From positions 1 to 64,000 of the forward strand of contig SDOA01000002.1 in NCBI GenBank assembly GCA_004524595.1: DNA of 64,000 bases, written 5' to 3'. The first letter of the stretch is position 1. Each line of letters begins with the position of its first letter. A program made the translations under genes and the position numbers. Shown here piece after piece: positions 27,992-36,684 of the stretch. Under the pieces are notes generated by a model that was given only the letters and a program-made list of their open reading frames with translations, did not search any database and was not told the origin of the DNA. The stretch is from Candidatus Thorarchaeota archaeon. Its GTDB lineage: Archaea > Asgardarchaeota > Thorarchaeia > Thorarchaeales > Thorarchaeaceae.

Positions 27992-29386
27992 ATGGGGCGG
28001 TCACTTTCCCCAGCTCGTCAATCACTGGACAGTATCAATATGGACGAGAAACACTTCAAGATTCTAAAAGATCTTGGCTTTGATATCAGTCAAAAAGATC
28101 TGACGAATGATTATTGGAAGAAACGTGGAGCAGATGCCTTGGCATTAACAACTCAAGACAGAGATGTATATGGTTGTCTTGATCATACTCTCGGTGAAGG
28201 TGTTCGAATCTTCGATATAGAAGGGACTGAATATCTCGATGTGACTGGTGGTGTAGCTGTACGTGCATTTGGCTTGAGATATAAACCATTTCGCGACTTT
28301 GAGGAGAGTATTCTCGATGTAATTCACGAGTTTCCGGGAATGGATTTTGACGCAATTCCCCAGACACTTCTTGCTGAACGTGTAGCAAGTATTACTCCTG
28401 GAAATCACAAGAAACGAGTCGTCTTCACGACCTCTGGTGGCAGGGCTGTTGAAGGTTGCATGAAATCTGCAATGGACCTCTCTGGAAGAAGAAGGTTTGT
28501 TGGATTTCGTCCTGCATTCCATGGAAGAACCGGGTATGCCCTGGCGTTGACTTCATCAAATTCAAAACACAAGTCTGGTTTTCCACAAGGTGTGGATGTC
28601 ATCCGTGTCTTCTATCCTTATTGCTATCGATGCCCATATGGTGCAGAAGAAGAAGACTGCAGTTTAGAGTGTGTTGAGGCTCTCAGATATGCTCTCGAAG
28701 TTGAAGGCAATGATATAGCCGCAACTGTGATGGAACCACTCTCAGGTGAAGGCGGACTCATAGTCCCCCCTGCAAAGGCTGTCAAAGGCATATATGACCT
28801 GACTAAGGAGATTGGTGCTTATTTCATGTCTGATGAGGTACAGGCTGGAATGGGGAGAACTGGAAAATGGTGCGCTATTGAAAACCACGGTGTCGTTCCA
28901 GATTACATCTCAATGGGCAAGGCGATTGGAGGTGGTTATCCAATGGGTGCATCAATTGGTCCAGCTCCTATGTTCACAGGTGGTTCACGGCATTCAGAAA
29001 CCTTCTCAGCTGAGCCCAAGATGGCTCTCCTATCTCTCTGGATCTTCAAGCATATAGATGATGGTAATTTCCTGAAGAAGAATATTGAGAATGGCACATA
29101 TCTTAAGAAGCGGCTTACTGAGCTCATGGACAAGTATGATGTCATCGGCGATGTTCGTGGCCTCGGTCTCATGGTCGGTCTTGAACTTGTTAAGGATAGA
29201 AAAACCAAAGAAAAGGCGAGAAAACTTCGGGATAATATTGTCAAGAACGCAGTTCAAAAACAGAAGCTCTGGGTTCTTGGAGCAGGTCAAAATGTCATTC
29301 GGATGACGCCAAGTTATGTCATAACAAAGGAAAATATCGATGATGTTGTTAGTCGTCTGGATAATGCAATTGCCGAAGAAAAATAG
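27992..29386 (+). CDS. Class III pyridoxal-phosphate aminotransferase (acetylornithine/4-aminobutyrate type)
   Basis: 464 residues, or 448 if translation begins at the ATG at 28040 (MDEKHF). It is a fold-type I PLP enzyme. TTSGGRAVEGCMKSA is the phosphate-binding region, MSDEVQAGMGRTG holds the Asp that contacts the pyridine nitrogen, and the Schiff-base lysine is in SMGKAIGGGYPMGA near residue 310. A cysteine-rich insertion, CYRCPYG followed by CSLEC (near 210-225), is unusual for ordinary acetylornithine aminotransferases but recurs in archaeal gamma-aminobutyrate transaminases and amino-acid racemases. The substrate cannot be fixed from sequence: ornithine, GABA or a racemase reaction are all possible. 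No arginine or lysine biosynthesis genes are adjacent. Confidence 0.85.
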   Translation: MGRSLSPARQSLDSINMDEKHFKILKDLGFDISQKDLTNDYWKKRGADALALTTQDRDVYGCLDHTLGEGVRIFDIEGTEYLDVTGGVAVRAFGLRYKPFRDFEESILDVIHEFPGMDFDAIPQTLLAERVASITPGNHKKRVVFTTSGGRAVEGCMKSAMDLSGRRRFVGFRPAFHGRTGYALALTSSNSKHKSGFPQGVDVIRVFYPYCYRCPYGAEEEDCSLECVEALRYALEVEGNDIAATVMEPLSGEGGLIVPPAKAVKGIYDLTKEIGAYFMSDEVQAGMGRTGKWCAIENHGVVPDYISMGKAIGGGYPMGASIGPAPMFTGGSRHSETFSAEPKMALLSLWIFKHIDDGNFLKKNIENGTYLKKRLTELMDKYDVIGDVRGLGLMVGLELVKDRKTKEKARKLRDNIVKNAVQKQKLWVLGAGQNVIRMTPSYVITKENIDDVVSRLDNAIAEEK

Positions 29387-29400
29387 CTCTTAAAAAATAA

Positions 29401-29454
29401 AGAGTAATGATTGCTCTAACAAGCTCGATTAGAACTTGATGAGCAATCATCTCT
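29401..29454. terminator. Large hairpin between convergent genes
   Basis: ATGATTGCTC (29407-29416) pairs perfectly with GAGCAATCAT (29441-29450), extended by AGAG/CTCT (29401-29404 and 29451-29454) across a 2-base bulge. The loop is 24 bases. It fills the gap between convergent genes ending at 29386 and 29457, so it is most likely a two-way transcription terminator. Confidence 0.5.
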
Positions 29455-29456
29455 AA

Positions 29457-29780
29457 TTACAGTAAGAATAATAACGCACCAATAAAGACTAAGATTCCAC
29501 CAAAGTGACTTGCGAACAAGTACATGAGAATACCCATGATCAGAATGACTAACCACTTATTCTTGAACTCTAGTGCACTTATCTTGATGAAACCACTATT
29601 GACCAGTGCAATTAGTGAGAATAAAATTCCCAAAATTCCTGTAATTAGACCACCAAAGCCGAAGTCCAATCCTGGTAATATTCCGATTGGCATGTCTAAG
29701 ATAAGCAATATACCTTCGATGAGACCAATGATACCACCAATAAGGATTAAGAGACCTCCAATTTTCTTTAGATCAGCCAT
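29457..29780 (-). CDS. Small four-helix membrane protein
   Basis: 108 residues from the ATG at 29780 (MADLKKIGG); the frame opens at 29825, where the extra residues look non-conserved. There are four hydrophobic helices with glycine-rich packing motifs (LLILIGGIIGLIEGIL, GGLITGILGILFSLI, WLVILIMGILMYLF, GILVFIGALLFLL). No charged residues sit in the membrane spans and no enzymatic motif is seen. Its gene order and helix pattern recall the protein at 27586. Function unknown; it converges on the aminotransferase gene. Confidence 0.6.
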   Translation of the reverse strand: MADLKKIGGLLILIGGIIGLIEGILLILDMPIGILPGLDFGFGGLITGILGILFSLIALVNSGFIKISALEFKNKWLVILIMGILMYLFASHFGGILVFIGALLFLL

Positions 29781-29905
29781 ATCTTCAATCTCTCCTTGTG
29801 TGAGCGTGCCCCACAAGTGGGACATCTAATCAGAGGAGCAACGACTATATATAACCTCGGGATAATTGGTCATCATCATCGACAAAACACGAATATTATC
29901 GAGAT

Positions 29906-31258
29906 TTGGAGCGAAAAATCTTGACAATTCATGCTAATAACCAGGATGAAACTAGAAAAAACACTTCGCATGAATTCATTGAGATTGATGGTGACCTTGA
30001 TATTGACTTTGAGATGTCTGACGGTGAAAATATTCTTATCATTAGTAAAGATCAATCGTATCTAACTCATGGAATTCATAAATTCCCAGCTAAGTTCTTT
30101 CCAGAGTTACCACGGTATCTCATTCGACGATACTCTGAGCTTGGCGATACGGTTCTTGACCCGATGTGCGGCAGCGGAACAGTCGTGTTGGAGGCTTTGT
30201 TGAACAATCGAAAAGGAATTGGAATTGATATAGATCTGATGGCTCGACTCATTACAAAAGTGAAAACGACACCTCTTGATGAGGAAATCCTCCAGACCTC
30301 AAAAGAAGCACTACTTCAGAAGATTACTGAATATACAAAATCCAAAAAAATTGACTTAGAAATACCTGATTTTCCATATCGAGATAATTGGTTCAGACCA
30401 TATGTCTTGGAAGAGTTGGCTGTTGTATCAGCTAGTATAGATGAAACTGTTTCTCTGTACAAAGGAAGAACTAGAGTAAACCTTTTGGATTTTTATAGAG
30501 TTGTAATGTCTTCTATTATACGCGACATGTCCAATGCTGATTCCCATTGTACGAGAACAGTCTTGAGAAAAAACGTTGTAAAAAAGATTGAATCTGGAGA
30601 TACAATGGCTTACTTCTCACAACGTCTTGAGAGTCAAATTACAAACATGAAGAAATTTTCAAACCTCTATAAGAAACTCAAAGTCAAAGAGGTGTCCTTA
30701 CCTGATGGAACAGCTACTGAAACAGGATTAGATGATACCTCAATCGATCTAGCAATAACCTCTCCTCCCTATATCAATGCAGTTGATTATCCCCGAACTC
30801 ATCAATTAGAGATGTACTGGTTAGGGCTTCTGGGAACTAGGCCATTGTCTCATGTTAAGAGGAGGTATATTGGCACAGAAACCGTCTACAAGGATGAGTA
30901 TCGAGAACTCAAACTATCGGGATATGGAACCTTAGATCCTATCCTCGAAAAAATCTACGAGCAAGACCCCAGAAGGTCTTACATCACATACAAATTCTTT
31001 GAAGACATGAAGATGCAGCTTAAAGAGATGTTTAGAGTTCTTAAACCCGGTTGCAGGTATTGTATTGCAATTGGTAATAATCTCATTCGCGGAGTTCGAG
31101 TCAAATCGCATGAAATTTTATCTGAGATTGCAGTCTCTCAAATTGGCTTTGATTTGGAGAAACAGTTCTTCTCGAAATTGATTCGTCATTTTATCCGAAT
31201 ACCACGAAGAGAGCGTATGCAGGGTGAATGGATTCTGATTCTTAAAAAACCACAATGA
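29906..31258 (+). CDS. Orphan DNA methyltransferase (N4-cytosine or N6-adenine type)
   Basis: 450 residues. The AdoMet-binding motif DPMCGSGT is near residue 86, and the catalytic motif TSPPY near 287 is typical of amino-methyltransferases acting on exocyclic amines; SPPY often marks N4-cytosine enzymes. The lead-in HGIHKFPAKFFPELPRYLI is shared by stand-alone archaeal DNA methyltransferases. A helical region between the two motifs (about 110-270) probably holds target recognition. No endonuclease gene is adjacent, so it is an orphan, perhaps for replication or repair marking. The frame opens with TTG at 29906. A function on RNA is less likely but not excluded. Confidence 0.75.
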   Translation: MERKILTIHANNQDETRKNTSHEFIEIDGDLDIDFEMSDGENILIISKDQSYLTHGIHKFPAKFFPELPRYLIRRYSELGDTVLDPMCGSGTVVLEALLNNRKGIGIDIDLMARLITKVKTTPLDEEILQTSKEALLQKITEYTKSKKIDLEIPDFPYRDNWFRPYVLEELAVVSASIDETVSLYKGRTRVNLLDFYRVVMSSIIRDMSNADSHCTRTVLRKNVVKKIESGDTMAYFSQRLESQITNMKKFSNLYKKLKVKEVSLPDGTATETGLDDTSIDLAITSPPYINAVDYPRTHQLEMYWLGLLGTRPLSHVKRRYIGTETVYKDEYRELKLSGYGTLDPILEKIYEQDPRRSYITYKFFEDMKMQLKEMFRVLKPGCRYCIAIGNNLIRGVRVKSHEILSEIAVSQIGFDLEKQFFSKLIRHFIRIPRRERMQGEWILILKKPQ

Positions 31259-31355
31259 TGTATCTCTGATGCTAAGACTTATCAGTAAACAAATCTCCTG
31301 AAATCAAAATTACATGGAGGTACAGAATCAATGGCAATAACTAACCGGTGGGATC

Positions 31356-31589
31356 ATGTTTGCCAGACGTTCGTTCCTGTCTCTACCTCCTTCCGCAAAA
31401 TTCCTTTATGTGCTTCTTAAGGATCGGCGCCGGATGAGCCGGCAAGACCTAATCAGCACTACTTTTCTTCCTCCTCGAACGGTGAACTATGGTCTTACTA
31501 GACTAAAGGATCTTGGTCTCATCAGAGAGGAAGAGCATGCTGAGGATGCGCGGGAGCGAGTGTACGAGCTGGTTCAGGCACCAGTCTAG
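31356..31589 (+). CDS. Small winged-helix DNA-binding protein
   Basis: 77 residues making a single winged helix-turn-helix of the MarR/ArsR style: AKFLYVLLKDRRRMSRQDLI, then a recognition helix in PPRTVNYGLTRLKDLGLI and a wing with Arg/Glu residues. It would bind DNA as a dimer. An in-frame ATG at 31314 runs into a stop, so the ATG at 31356 is used, with GGTGGG just upstream. It lies 132 bases ahead of aspS, with the strong hairpin at 31609 in between, and could control its own transcript. The target is not evident. Confidence 0.7.
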   Translation: MFARRSFLSLPPSAKFLYVLLKDRRRMSRQDLISTTFLPPRTVNYGLTRLKDLGLIREEEHAEDARERVYELVQAPV

Positions 31590-31608
31590 TGTCAACATGA
31601 AACCAATA

Positions 31609-31638
31609 GATGGTCTTGGGGGATATCCCCCGACCATC
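31609..31638 (+). promoter_or_regulatory. Strong hairpin in the aspS leader
   Basis: GATGGTC (31609-31615) pairs with GACCATC (31632-31638), and inside it GGGGG (31618-31622) pairs with CCCCC (31627-31631) around the loop ATAT. This gives 12 base pairs with a single TT bulge. A second weak stem (TTGGA with TCCAA) follows. It is 84 bases before the aspS start and is not followed by a T run. It may terminate the upstream winged-helix transcript or act on aspS as a leader element. Confidence 0.5.
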
Positions 31639-31721
31639 ATCGACCTCTTGGAATCTCCTCTCCAAAAGGCTCATAATGTACTCAATCACCGATTGGATAC
31701 ATTCAGACAGAGGCTTTAGAG

Positions 31722-33080
31722 ATGGATTTTTACAAAGCAGCTGGTGTTGAACCAATTGGAACTTACCAACGAACACATTTTAGCAACCAGGTGACAAAGG
31801 ACATTGTAGGTAAGGAGATTGTGCTCATTGGTTGGACACACATCCTTCGGGACAAGGGGAAGATCAAATTCCTGATTCTCAGAGATGAGCATGGTACAGT
31901 CCAAATAGCAATACCTCAAACAAAGGTACCAGAGGCAGTTTTTGAAACTTCATCCCAGCTCAAACCCGAGACCGCTATTGCTGTTCATGGAACAGTTGTG
32001 GCAACTACTCAACTATCATCTGGAGCTGAGGTTCTCCCAACAAAGATCCGTATTCTTAACACTGCTGAACGACTTCCGATTGACATTGTTGAAGGAAAAG
32101 TGGATATTGAGCTAGACACACGCCTTAATTACAGAATTCTAGATCTTCGTAAGCCATCTATCAATGCCATATTTAGAATTCAACACAGTCTTGTCCGGTT
32201 TGCACGAGAATACTTGGAGAGCCAAGACTTTGTTGAGATACATACACCAAAGATTGTAGCCGCTGCAACAGAGGGTGGCGCAAATCTGTTTGAAGTTCAA
32301 TACTTTGAGAAAAAGGCATACTTGGCTCAGAGCCCGCAGTTCTACAAACAACTGATGCTTCTGGCTGGATTTGGTCGTGTCTTTGAGATAGCTCCTGTCT
32401 TTCGTGCGGAAAAGCACAACACACGACGACATGTCAATGAATATACATCCTTTGACTTTGAGATGGCTTGGATAAGTGGAGTCGAGGATGTGATGAAGAT
32501 GGAAGAACAAATGCTAAATCATTCCTTTAAGAAGACCAAGGAATTTGCTGCATCCGAGTTGGAGCTCTTAGGAATTGATCTTGAGATTCCTAAAATTCCT
32601 TTCAGGAGAATAAAATATACAGAGGCTATTGACCTTCTAAACAATGCTGGGAAGAATCTAGCAATTAATGATGATTTGGATCCAGAGTGTGAACAATTAC
32701 TCGGTCAGATATTTCCTGAGAAATATGGAACGGATATGGTCTTCATTACACATTACCCTCTAGAGCTGAGACCTGCCTACACGATGCCAAGTATGACCGA
32801 CGAGGGAATGACTGAAAGTTTTGACCTCACCTATAAGGGAATGGAGATTACAACAGGAGGCCAAAGAATTCACCTCTATCACCTGCTTGTTGAGAGATTC
32901 AAGGCAAAGGGATTCAATCCAGATGATTTCACTTTCTACTTAGACCCTTTCAAGTATGGTGCACCGCCACATGGAGGTCTTGGTCTTGGAGTGGAGCGGC
33001 TAACGATGCAGATTCTTGGAATTGATAACATAAGAGAAGCAACCCTCTTGCCAAGAGACCGAGACCGGCTCACTCCCTAG
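31722..33080 (+). CDS. aspS: Aspartate--tRNA ligase, archaeal type
   Basis: A class II aminoacyl-tRNA synthetase of 452 residues. It has an N-terminal OB-fold (about 15-110) for the anticodon, motif 2 in FRAEKHNTRRHVNEYTSF and motif 3 in GLGLGVERLTM near residue 425. GGANLFEVQYF and AQSPQFYKQLML are typical of archaeal AspRS. In the OB-fold, GWTHILRD has His where Thermococcus discriminating AspRS has Trp. That position is linked to non-discriminating enzymes, which also charge tRNA-Asn for transamidation. The identity of the second determinant could not be aligned safely. It is followed on the same strand by the ESCRT-II gene after 96 bases. Confidence 0.94.
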   Translation: MDFYKAAGVEPIGTYQRTHFSNQVTKDIVGKEIVLIGWTHILRDKGKIKFLILRDEHGTVQIAIPQTKVPEAVFETSSQLKPETAIAVHGTVVATTQLSSGAEVLPTKIRILNTAERLPIDIVEGKVDIELDTRLNYRILDLRKPSINAIFRIQHSLVRFAREYLESQDFVEIHTPKIVAAATEGGANLFEVQYFEKKAYLAQSPQFYKQLMLLAGFGRVFEIAPVFRAEKHNTRRHVNEYTSFDFEMAWISGVEDVMKMEEQMLNHSFKKTKEFAASELELLGIDLEIPKIPFRRIKYTEAIDLLNNAGKNLAINDDLDPECEQLLGQIFPEKYGTDMVFITHYPLELRPAYTMPSMTDEGMTESFDLTYKGMEITTGGQRIHLYHLLVERFKAKGFNPDDFTFYLDPFKYGAPPHGGLGLGVERLTMQILGIDNIREATLLPRDRDRLTP

Positions 33081-33176
33081 TCTTTACTCGATAATACTCT
33101 CTCTTAAAGCAACATCAGCTTACTTGATGATATCTACCACGTGTAGAATTTCACAATTTAGAAGGGTTCCCATACG

Positions 33177-33935
33177 ATGCAGGAGCGACTTGAATCTGAA
33201 TTATATGCCTCAATAGCCACTCTTGACCAGTTAAAAAAGCTCTATGATCTTGGTGCTGTGGATATCAGGTCCTTTCAACGAGAATCACAGGCTCTCCTCC
33301 AGGAAGTGAGAAACTACATAGATAATTTGAAGCGTGTTGGTCTTGATATCAATAACTTCATTGATGGTGAACGACTTATAGATTCATTCCCTGATGCGGC
33401 TGACCTTCTTCGATTACGTGAATACACCCCAGCTCGTTCATATCAAGGAATGTCTGCAGATCAATACTATGACTACATTGGATTAGCCATTCTTGATGTT
33501 GCTACAGAACATTCGTCAAAAGGGCTCATGGGTCTTGCTGAACTGATAGTTGAAGTAGTCCGTAGACTACCTGAGATAAAGACAGTCACATATAACGATG
33601 TAATTGAAGCTGTAAATAGAGTAGCTGAGAATGGGCTTATTCCCGGTATCAGAACACTTAGAGGTGGAGTGAAAGTCGTTGAATTACGTCCTCTTGAATT
33701 ACGACGTGACCAGGCAGATATTATCAATCTCGCCGCGTCAAAGGGTCATGTTTCAGTTGAAGAAGTCATGATGCAGATGAACTGGTCTGAGGATCATGCT
33801 CGTCAAGTACTCACAAGTCTAATCGATACTGGAATGGCAGTAGCTGATATTCGTTTCTCCACTGGTGGCAGATATTACTTCCCTGGTCTTAGGTCTAGAG
33901 ATAATACTGATCCACGAACTGCAGGTTCCTATTAA
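33177..33935 (+). CDS. ESCRT-II Vps22/36-like (EAP30-domain) protein
   Basis: A 252-residue protein with an N-terminal helical region (1-85) and two winged helices (about 95-170 and 172-240). The last winged helix follows human Vps22 (as recalled): KGHVSVEEVMMQMNWSEDHA, then ARQVLTSLIDTGMAVAD, and GRYYFPGL corresponds to QYWLPGL. The middle also fits: YYDYIGLAILDVATEH against YYDLGVQILEVCLATRH. ESCRT-II bridges cargo-bound ESCRT-I and ESCRT-III at membranes. Its 3' end overlaps the convergent Vps25 gene by 4 bases. There is no PH/GLUE domain in this protein, which is notable because that domain is present in eukaryotic Vps36. Confidence 0.85.
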   Translation: MQERLESELYASIATLDQLKKLYDLGAVDIRSFQRESQALLQEVRNYIDNLKRVGLDINNFIDGERLIDSFPDAADLLRLREYTPARSYQGMSADQYYDYIGLAILDVATEHSSKGLMGLAELIVEVVRRLPEIKTVTYNDVIEAVNRVAENGLIPGIRTLRGGVKVVELRPLELRRDQADIINLAASKGHVSVEEVMMQMNWSEDHARQVLTSLIDTGMAVADIRFSTGGRYYFPGLRSRDNTDPRTAGSY

Positions 33936-34675
33936 GAAGTCACAATAATTGCGCCTTTTTTCTTGTCAACCCATTCAGCGAGTTCTTTCTCTACCATAAG
34001 CGCTAGAACAATATGCAGGTCTTTCTCTGGAAGATTAGCAAAATCCTCTGTTGCCTCTTGTATGACTATCGACTTTACATCTAAACGAAGTTTTCCAGTT
34101 CTCAGTGCCCAAGCATAGATTGAGTCCGCCCAGTCCTCTAATGGCTTCCAGTATATTCTCAATTGCCTTTTCCTACGGTCTATCCATTCAGCTATTTCTT
34201 TGTCAATAAGTACTTGGGCAATCATCTTGAATGAATCGACCTTGTTTCTCAAGTACTTGAAGGGTGGTTCTGAAATAAAAACTGCAACTGACAGGACATG
34301 TATTGAATGGTGTTCTGTCCATTGGAGGATGAAATCTGCCCACTCTTCAGCCCATAGGATTTGATCTTCCTCTCTTGGCGGGATACCATACATCCATTCA
34401 CTCTCTTCCGGACTACCCCAAGACGGCAAGAATTCCTCAGTAATAGCTATAACTGCTTGACCTTGGGTCTCATTCAAGAATTCACCATCTGTTTCTAATT
34501 CGTCTTCTGAAACTTCTATAGCGTCAGCTTCCATAATCACAGTAGGTGTTTTACACACCTCAGATTCCTTAACTTGAGACTTGCTTATGATTTCTTCATC
34601 CGAGACTTCTGATTCCATAGACTCTTCCGTGGTTTTTTCTTTCTCTTTTGGTCGAGCCTTCTCTTTCATGCCCAA
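33932..34675 (-). CDS. ESCRT-II Vps25-like protein
   Basis: 247 residues. The C-terminal ~155 residues are two winged helices of the Vps25 type. The segment IAEWIDRRKRQLRIYWKPLE, followed by DWADSIYAWALRTGK, lines up with human Vps25 (NLEWLDKSKSSFLIMWRRPE then EWGKLIYQWVSRSG). The start of the domain has the aromatic patch SEWMYGIPP, like the PPF/PWQY motif that contacts the partner winged helix. The first ~90 residues form an acidic, probably unstructured tail, absent from eukaryotic Vps25. Vps25 recruits ESCRT-III to membranes in eukaryotes. The gene is followed on the same strand by none, and it is 3 bases downstream of vps4. Confidence 0.85.
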   Translation of the reverse strand: MGMKEKARPKEKEKTTEESMESEVSDEEIISKSQVKESEVCKTPTVIMEADAIEVSEDELETDGEFLNETQGQAVIAITEEFLPSWGSPEESEWMYGIPPREEDQILWAEEWADFILQWTEHHSIHVLSVAVFISEPPFKYLRNKVDSFKMIAQVLIDKEIAEWIDRRKRQLRIYWKPLEDWADSIYAWALRTGKLRLDVKSIVIQEATEDFANLPEKDLHIVLALMVEKELAEWVDKKKGAIIVTS

Positions 34676-34678
34676 ATT

Positions 34679-35908
34679 CTAGGAACCCTCCGCCCAGTCA
34701 ATGTACTTCTTGACATCCTCTGGGGGTGTTGCTGGCCTGATATTTTCAATTGCGCTCAAGAAGTCATCCCTTGAAACAGGTCGGATGTCAATAATTTCAT
34801 GTTCCTCATCCATTCTTCCGGATCGCTGAAGGTCTCTTATGGGCTCCATTGCTGCCTCTCTGCAAACAATGCTAATGTCCCTGCCGCTATATCCTTCAGT
34901 TAGGTCTGCTAATTCATCAAAATCAATAGTTGGGGAGATCTCGATATCTTCCATGTGAATTGCAAATATAGCCGAGCGCGCCTCTGTGTCTGGTAATGGT
35001 ACATGAATGCGTTTCTCAAATCTCGATCTCAGAGCAAAGTCAATCTCCCAGGGTAGATTTGTTGCACCAATTACAGTTACACGTTCATCTTCATTGCTTG
35101 CAAGTCCTTGGAGTTCAGTAAGTAATTGGGTCTTCATTCGGCGTTCCCCACCTACATCATCACCAGAACGTGATACACCAACTGAATCCAGTTCGTCAAT
35201 GAAAACAATGGCTGGTTGATGTTTTCTTGCTAGTTCAAAGAGGTGCATAACCAGTCTTTCGGATTCACCCAGCCATTTGCTGACAATATTTGCAGCTGAA
35301 ACGTTGAAGAATGTTGCATTTACCTCTGAAGCCACAGCCTTTGCAATCAATGTCTTTCCGCACCCTGCAGGTCCATAGAACAAGATGCCTCTCCATGGTT
35401 GTCTTGCTTTTCCCTTGAACAATTCAGGATGTTTCATGGGGGCTAAAATCGCATCGTTAATAGCTTGTTTAGCATCACCAAGGCCTGCAACCTCAGACAT
35501 TTTGATATTCGGACGTTCGGTGATAATAGTATCAGAGATCATCTCACGAAGTCTTTTCTCTTCATCATCAAGTTCTTGATCTACCTTGGTTGTCTGTTTA
35601 ATTGGTACTTGTCCAATGGAGTCTTTTTCAAAAGCTGGCGGACTTGCCAGTCCATCAATTGGTCCTGCTGATTTCTTCTTGATACCTGAGAGGTATCTTA
35701 CTCGATCTACACATTCTTGAGCTCGATTGAAGTAGTGTTTTCTTATTGATGGAAGTGCAGCTGAGTTTGAGAGTTTAATGAGAATCTTACTGGCTTTCAG
35801 ATAGTACTGACAAGCCTCATTCTTCATTCCCCTTTGATCAAGTTCTATTGCTCTATCAAGTAGGCTCTTGAGTCCTTGGTCCAATCGGTTACTATCTGAA
35901 TCTGCCAT
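34679..35908 (-). CDS. Vps4/CdvC-like AAA ATPase with MIT domain
   Basis: 409 residues. An N-terminal three-helix MIT domain (about 8-75) binds ESCRT-III tails; the AAA core then has Walker A GPAGCGKT (179-186), Walker B VFIDELD (236-241) and GATN (281-284), with a possible arginine finger in RSRFEKR near 294-300. A C-terminal acidic region ends in DWAEGS. Vps4 disassembles ESCRT-III filaments and drives membrane scission. The gene lies 3 bases ahead of the Vps25 gene, so the two are co-transcribed. It is divergent from the ESCRT-III gene, with about 150 bases between. The start codon is ATG at 35908. Confidence 0.93.
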   Translation of the reverse strand: MADSDSNRLDQGLKSLLDRAIELDQRGMKNEACQYYLKASKILIKLSNSAALPSIRKHYFNRAQECVDRVRYLSGIKKKSAGPIDGLASPPAFEKDSIGQVPIKQTTKVDQELDDEEKRLREMISDTIITERPNIKMSEVAGLGDAKQAINDAILAPMKHPELFKGKARQPWRGILFYGPAGCGKTLIAKAVASEVNATFFNVSAANIVSKWLGESERLVMHLFELARKHQPAIVFIDELDSVGVSRSGDDVGGERRMKTQLLTELQGLASNEDERVTVIGATNLPWEIDFALRSRFEKRIHVPLPDTEARSAIFAIHMEDIEISPTIDFDELADLTEGYSGRDISIVCREAAMEPIRDLQRSGRMDEEHEIIDIRPVSRDDFLSAIENIRPATPPEDVKKYIDWAEGS

Positions 35909-36059
35909 AAGTGTTCATGTGAACACAGCCTATAGAATGTTAAAGTTTCTGTGTATCATGGAAGATACCTCATTGTAGGCGCTTTATTCATTATCATATG
36001 TTGCGAAGGTTTAAACGTTATGACCCTATTCAAAGATTAGAGCTCGTGCTCTGAAAAAG
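35909..36059. promoter_or_regulatory. Divergent promoter region between vps4 and the ESCRT-III gene
   Basis: This short region must drive both vps4 (leftward) and the ESCRT-III gene (rightward). A TATA-like GTTTAAAC (36009-36016), itself a perfect palindrome, lies about 44 bases before the GTG start of the ESCRT-III gene. A GAGC/GCTC mini-hairpin at about 36042-36053 may lie in the leader. No clear operator was found. Confidence 0.4.
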
Positions 36060-36677
36060 GTGAATCGTTTGGCTTCAATTAGAAAGGCATTTGCATGGGG
36101 TAAGAAAAAGCCTGATATTAACGAGATCTCTAGCCGTCTTAGAATTCTTAGTAAACAGCTAGCACGTCAAAGAAATAAGCTCGAGAAGGAAGAGCATGAT
36201 ACACGAGCACGTGCTGTACGAGCAAGAAAAGCAGGTCAGACAGAAGCCTTTAAGACTTATGCAACTGAAATGATTCGATTTCGAAGGTATGCATTATCTG
36301 TTGACAAATCTCGATTACAGATTCTAAAGATACTGGCTCATCTCAATCGAGCACAAACATCTGCAAAGACAAGTCTAGCACTTCAAGAAGTAGCTAAGAT
36401 TCTGGGAATGCTCGGTGATTCGACAGATACTACAAAAGTTGTAGCTAATGTTGATGAGATTGCCCGTCGATTAGAAGAGTTTGAGATTGAGGCATCTATT
36501 TCCGATGAGGCATTGGATTCAACAATGGAGATTTCTTCTGACGATCTTGCCTCCGCACTACAAGAGATTGATGTTGAGGTCGGTCTGTCTGAAGCCGCAA
36601 CTATCAAGAAACCACTCAGTGACCTGGAATCACTAGAGGAGGATATAAAATCACTAGAGCGAGAATTAGGTATGTAG
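36060..36677 (+). CDS. ESCRT-III (Snf7/Vps2-like) protein
   Basis: 205 residues, mostly helical. The first ~110 residues are strongly basic and amphipathic, with RNKLEKEEHDTRARAVRARKAG-type spacing (split here), matching the ESCRT-III core helices that polymerise on membranes. A flexible acidic stretch follows from about 130. The C-terminal helix, DLESLEEDIKSLEREL, fits an MIT-interacting motif, so Vps4 at 34679 could bind it. Eukaryotic ESCRT-III proteins share this order. The start is a GTG at 36060; a TTG at 36069 also fits the frame. Only one ESCRT-III gene lies in this window, although Asgard genomes often carry two classes. Confidence 0.85.
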   Translation: MNRLASIRKAFAWGKKKPDINEISSRLRILSKQLARQRNKLEKEEHDTRARAVRARKAGQTEAFKTYATEMIRFRRYALSVDKSRLQILKILAHLNRAQTSAKTSLALQEVAKILGMLGDSTDTTKVVANVDEIARRLEEFEIEASISDEALDSTMEISSDDLASALQEIDVEVGLSEAATIKKPLSDLESLEEDIKSLERELGM

Positions 36678-36684
36678 ATAGCCC

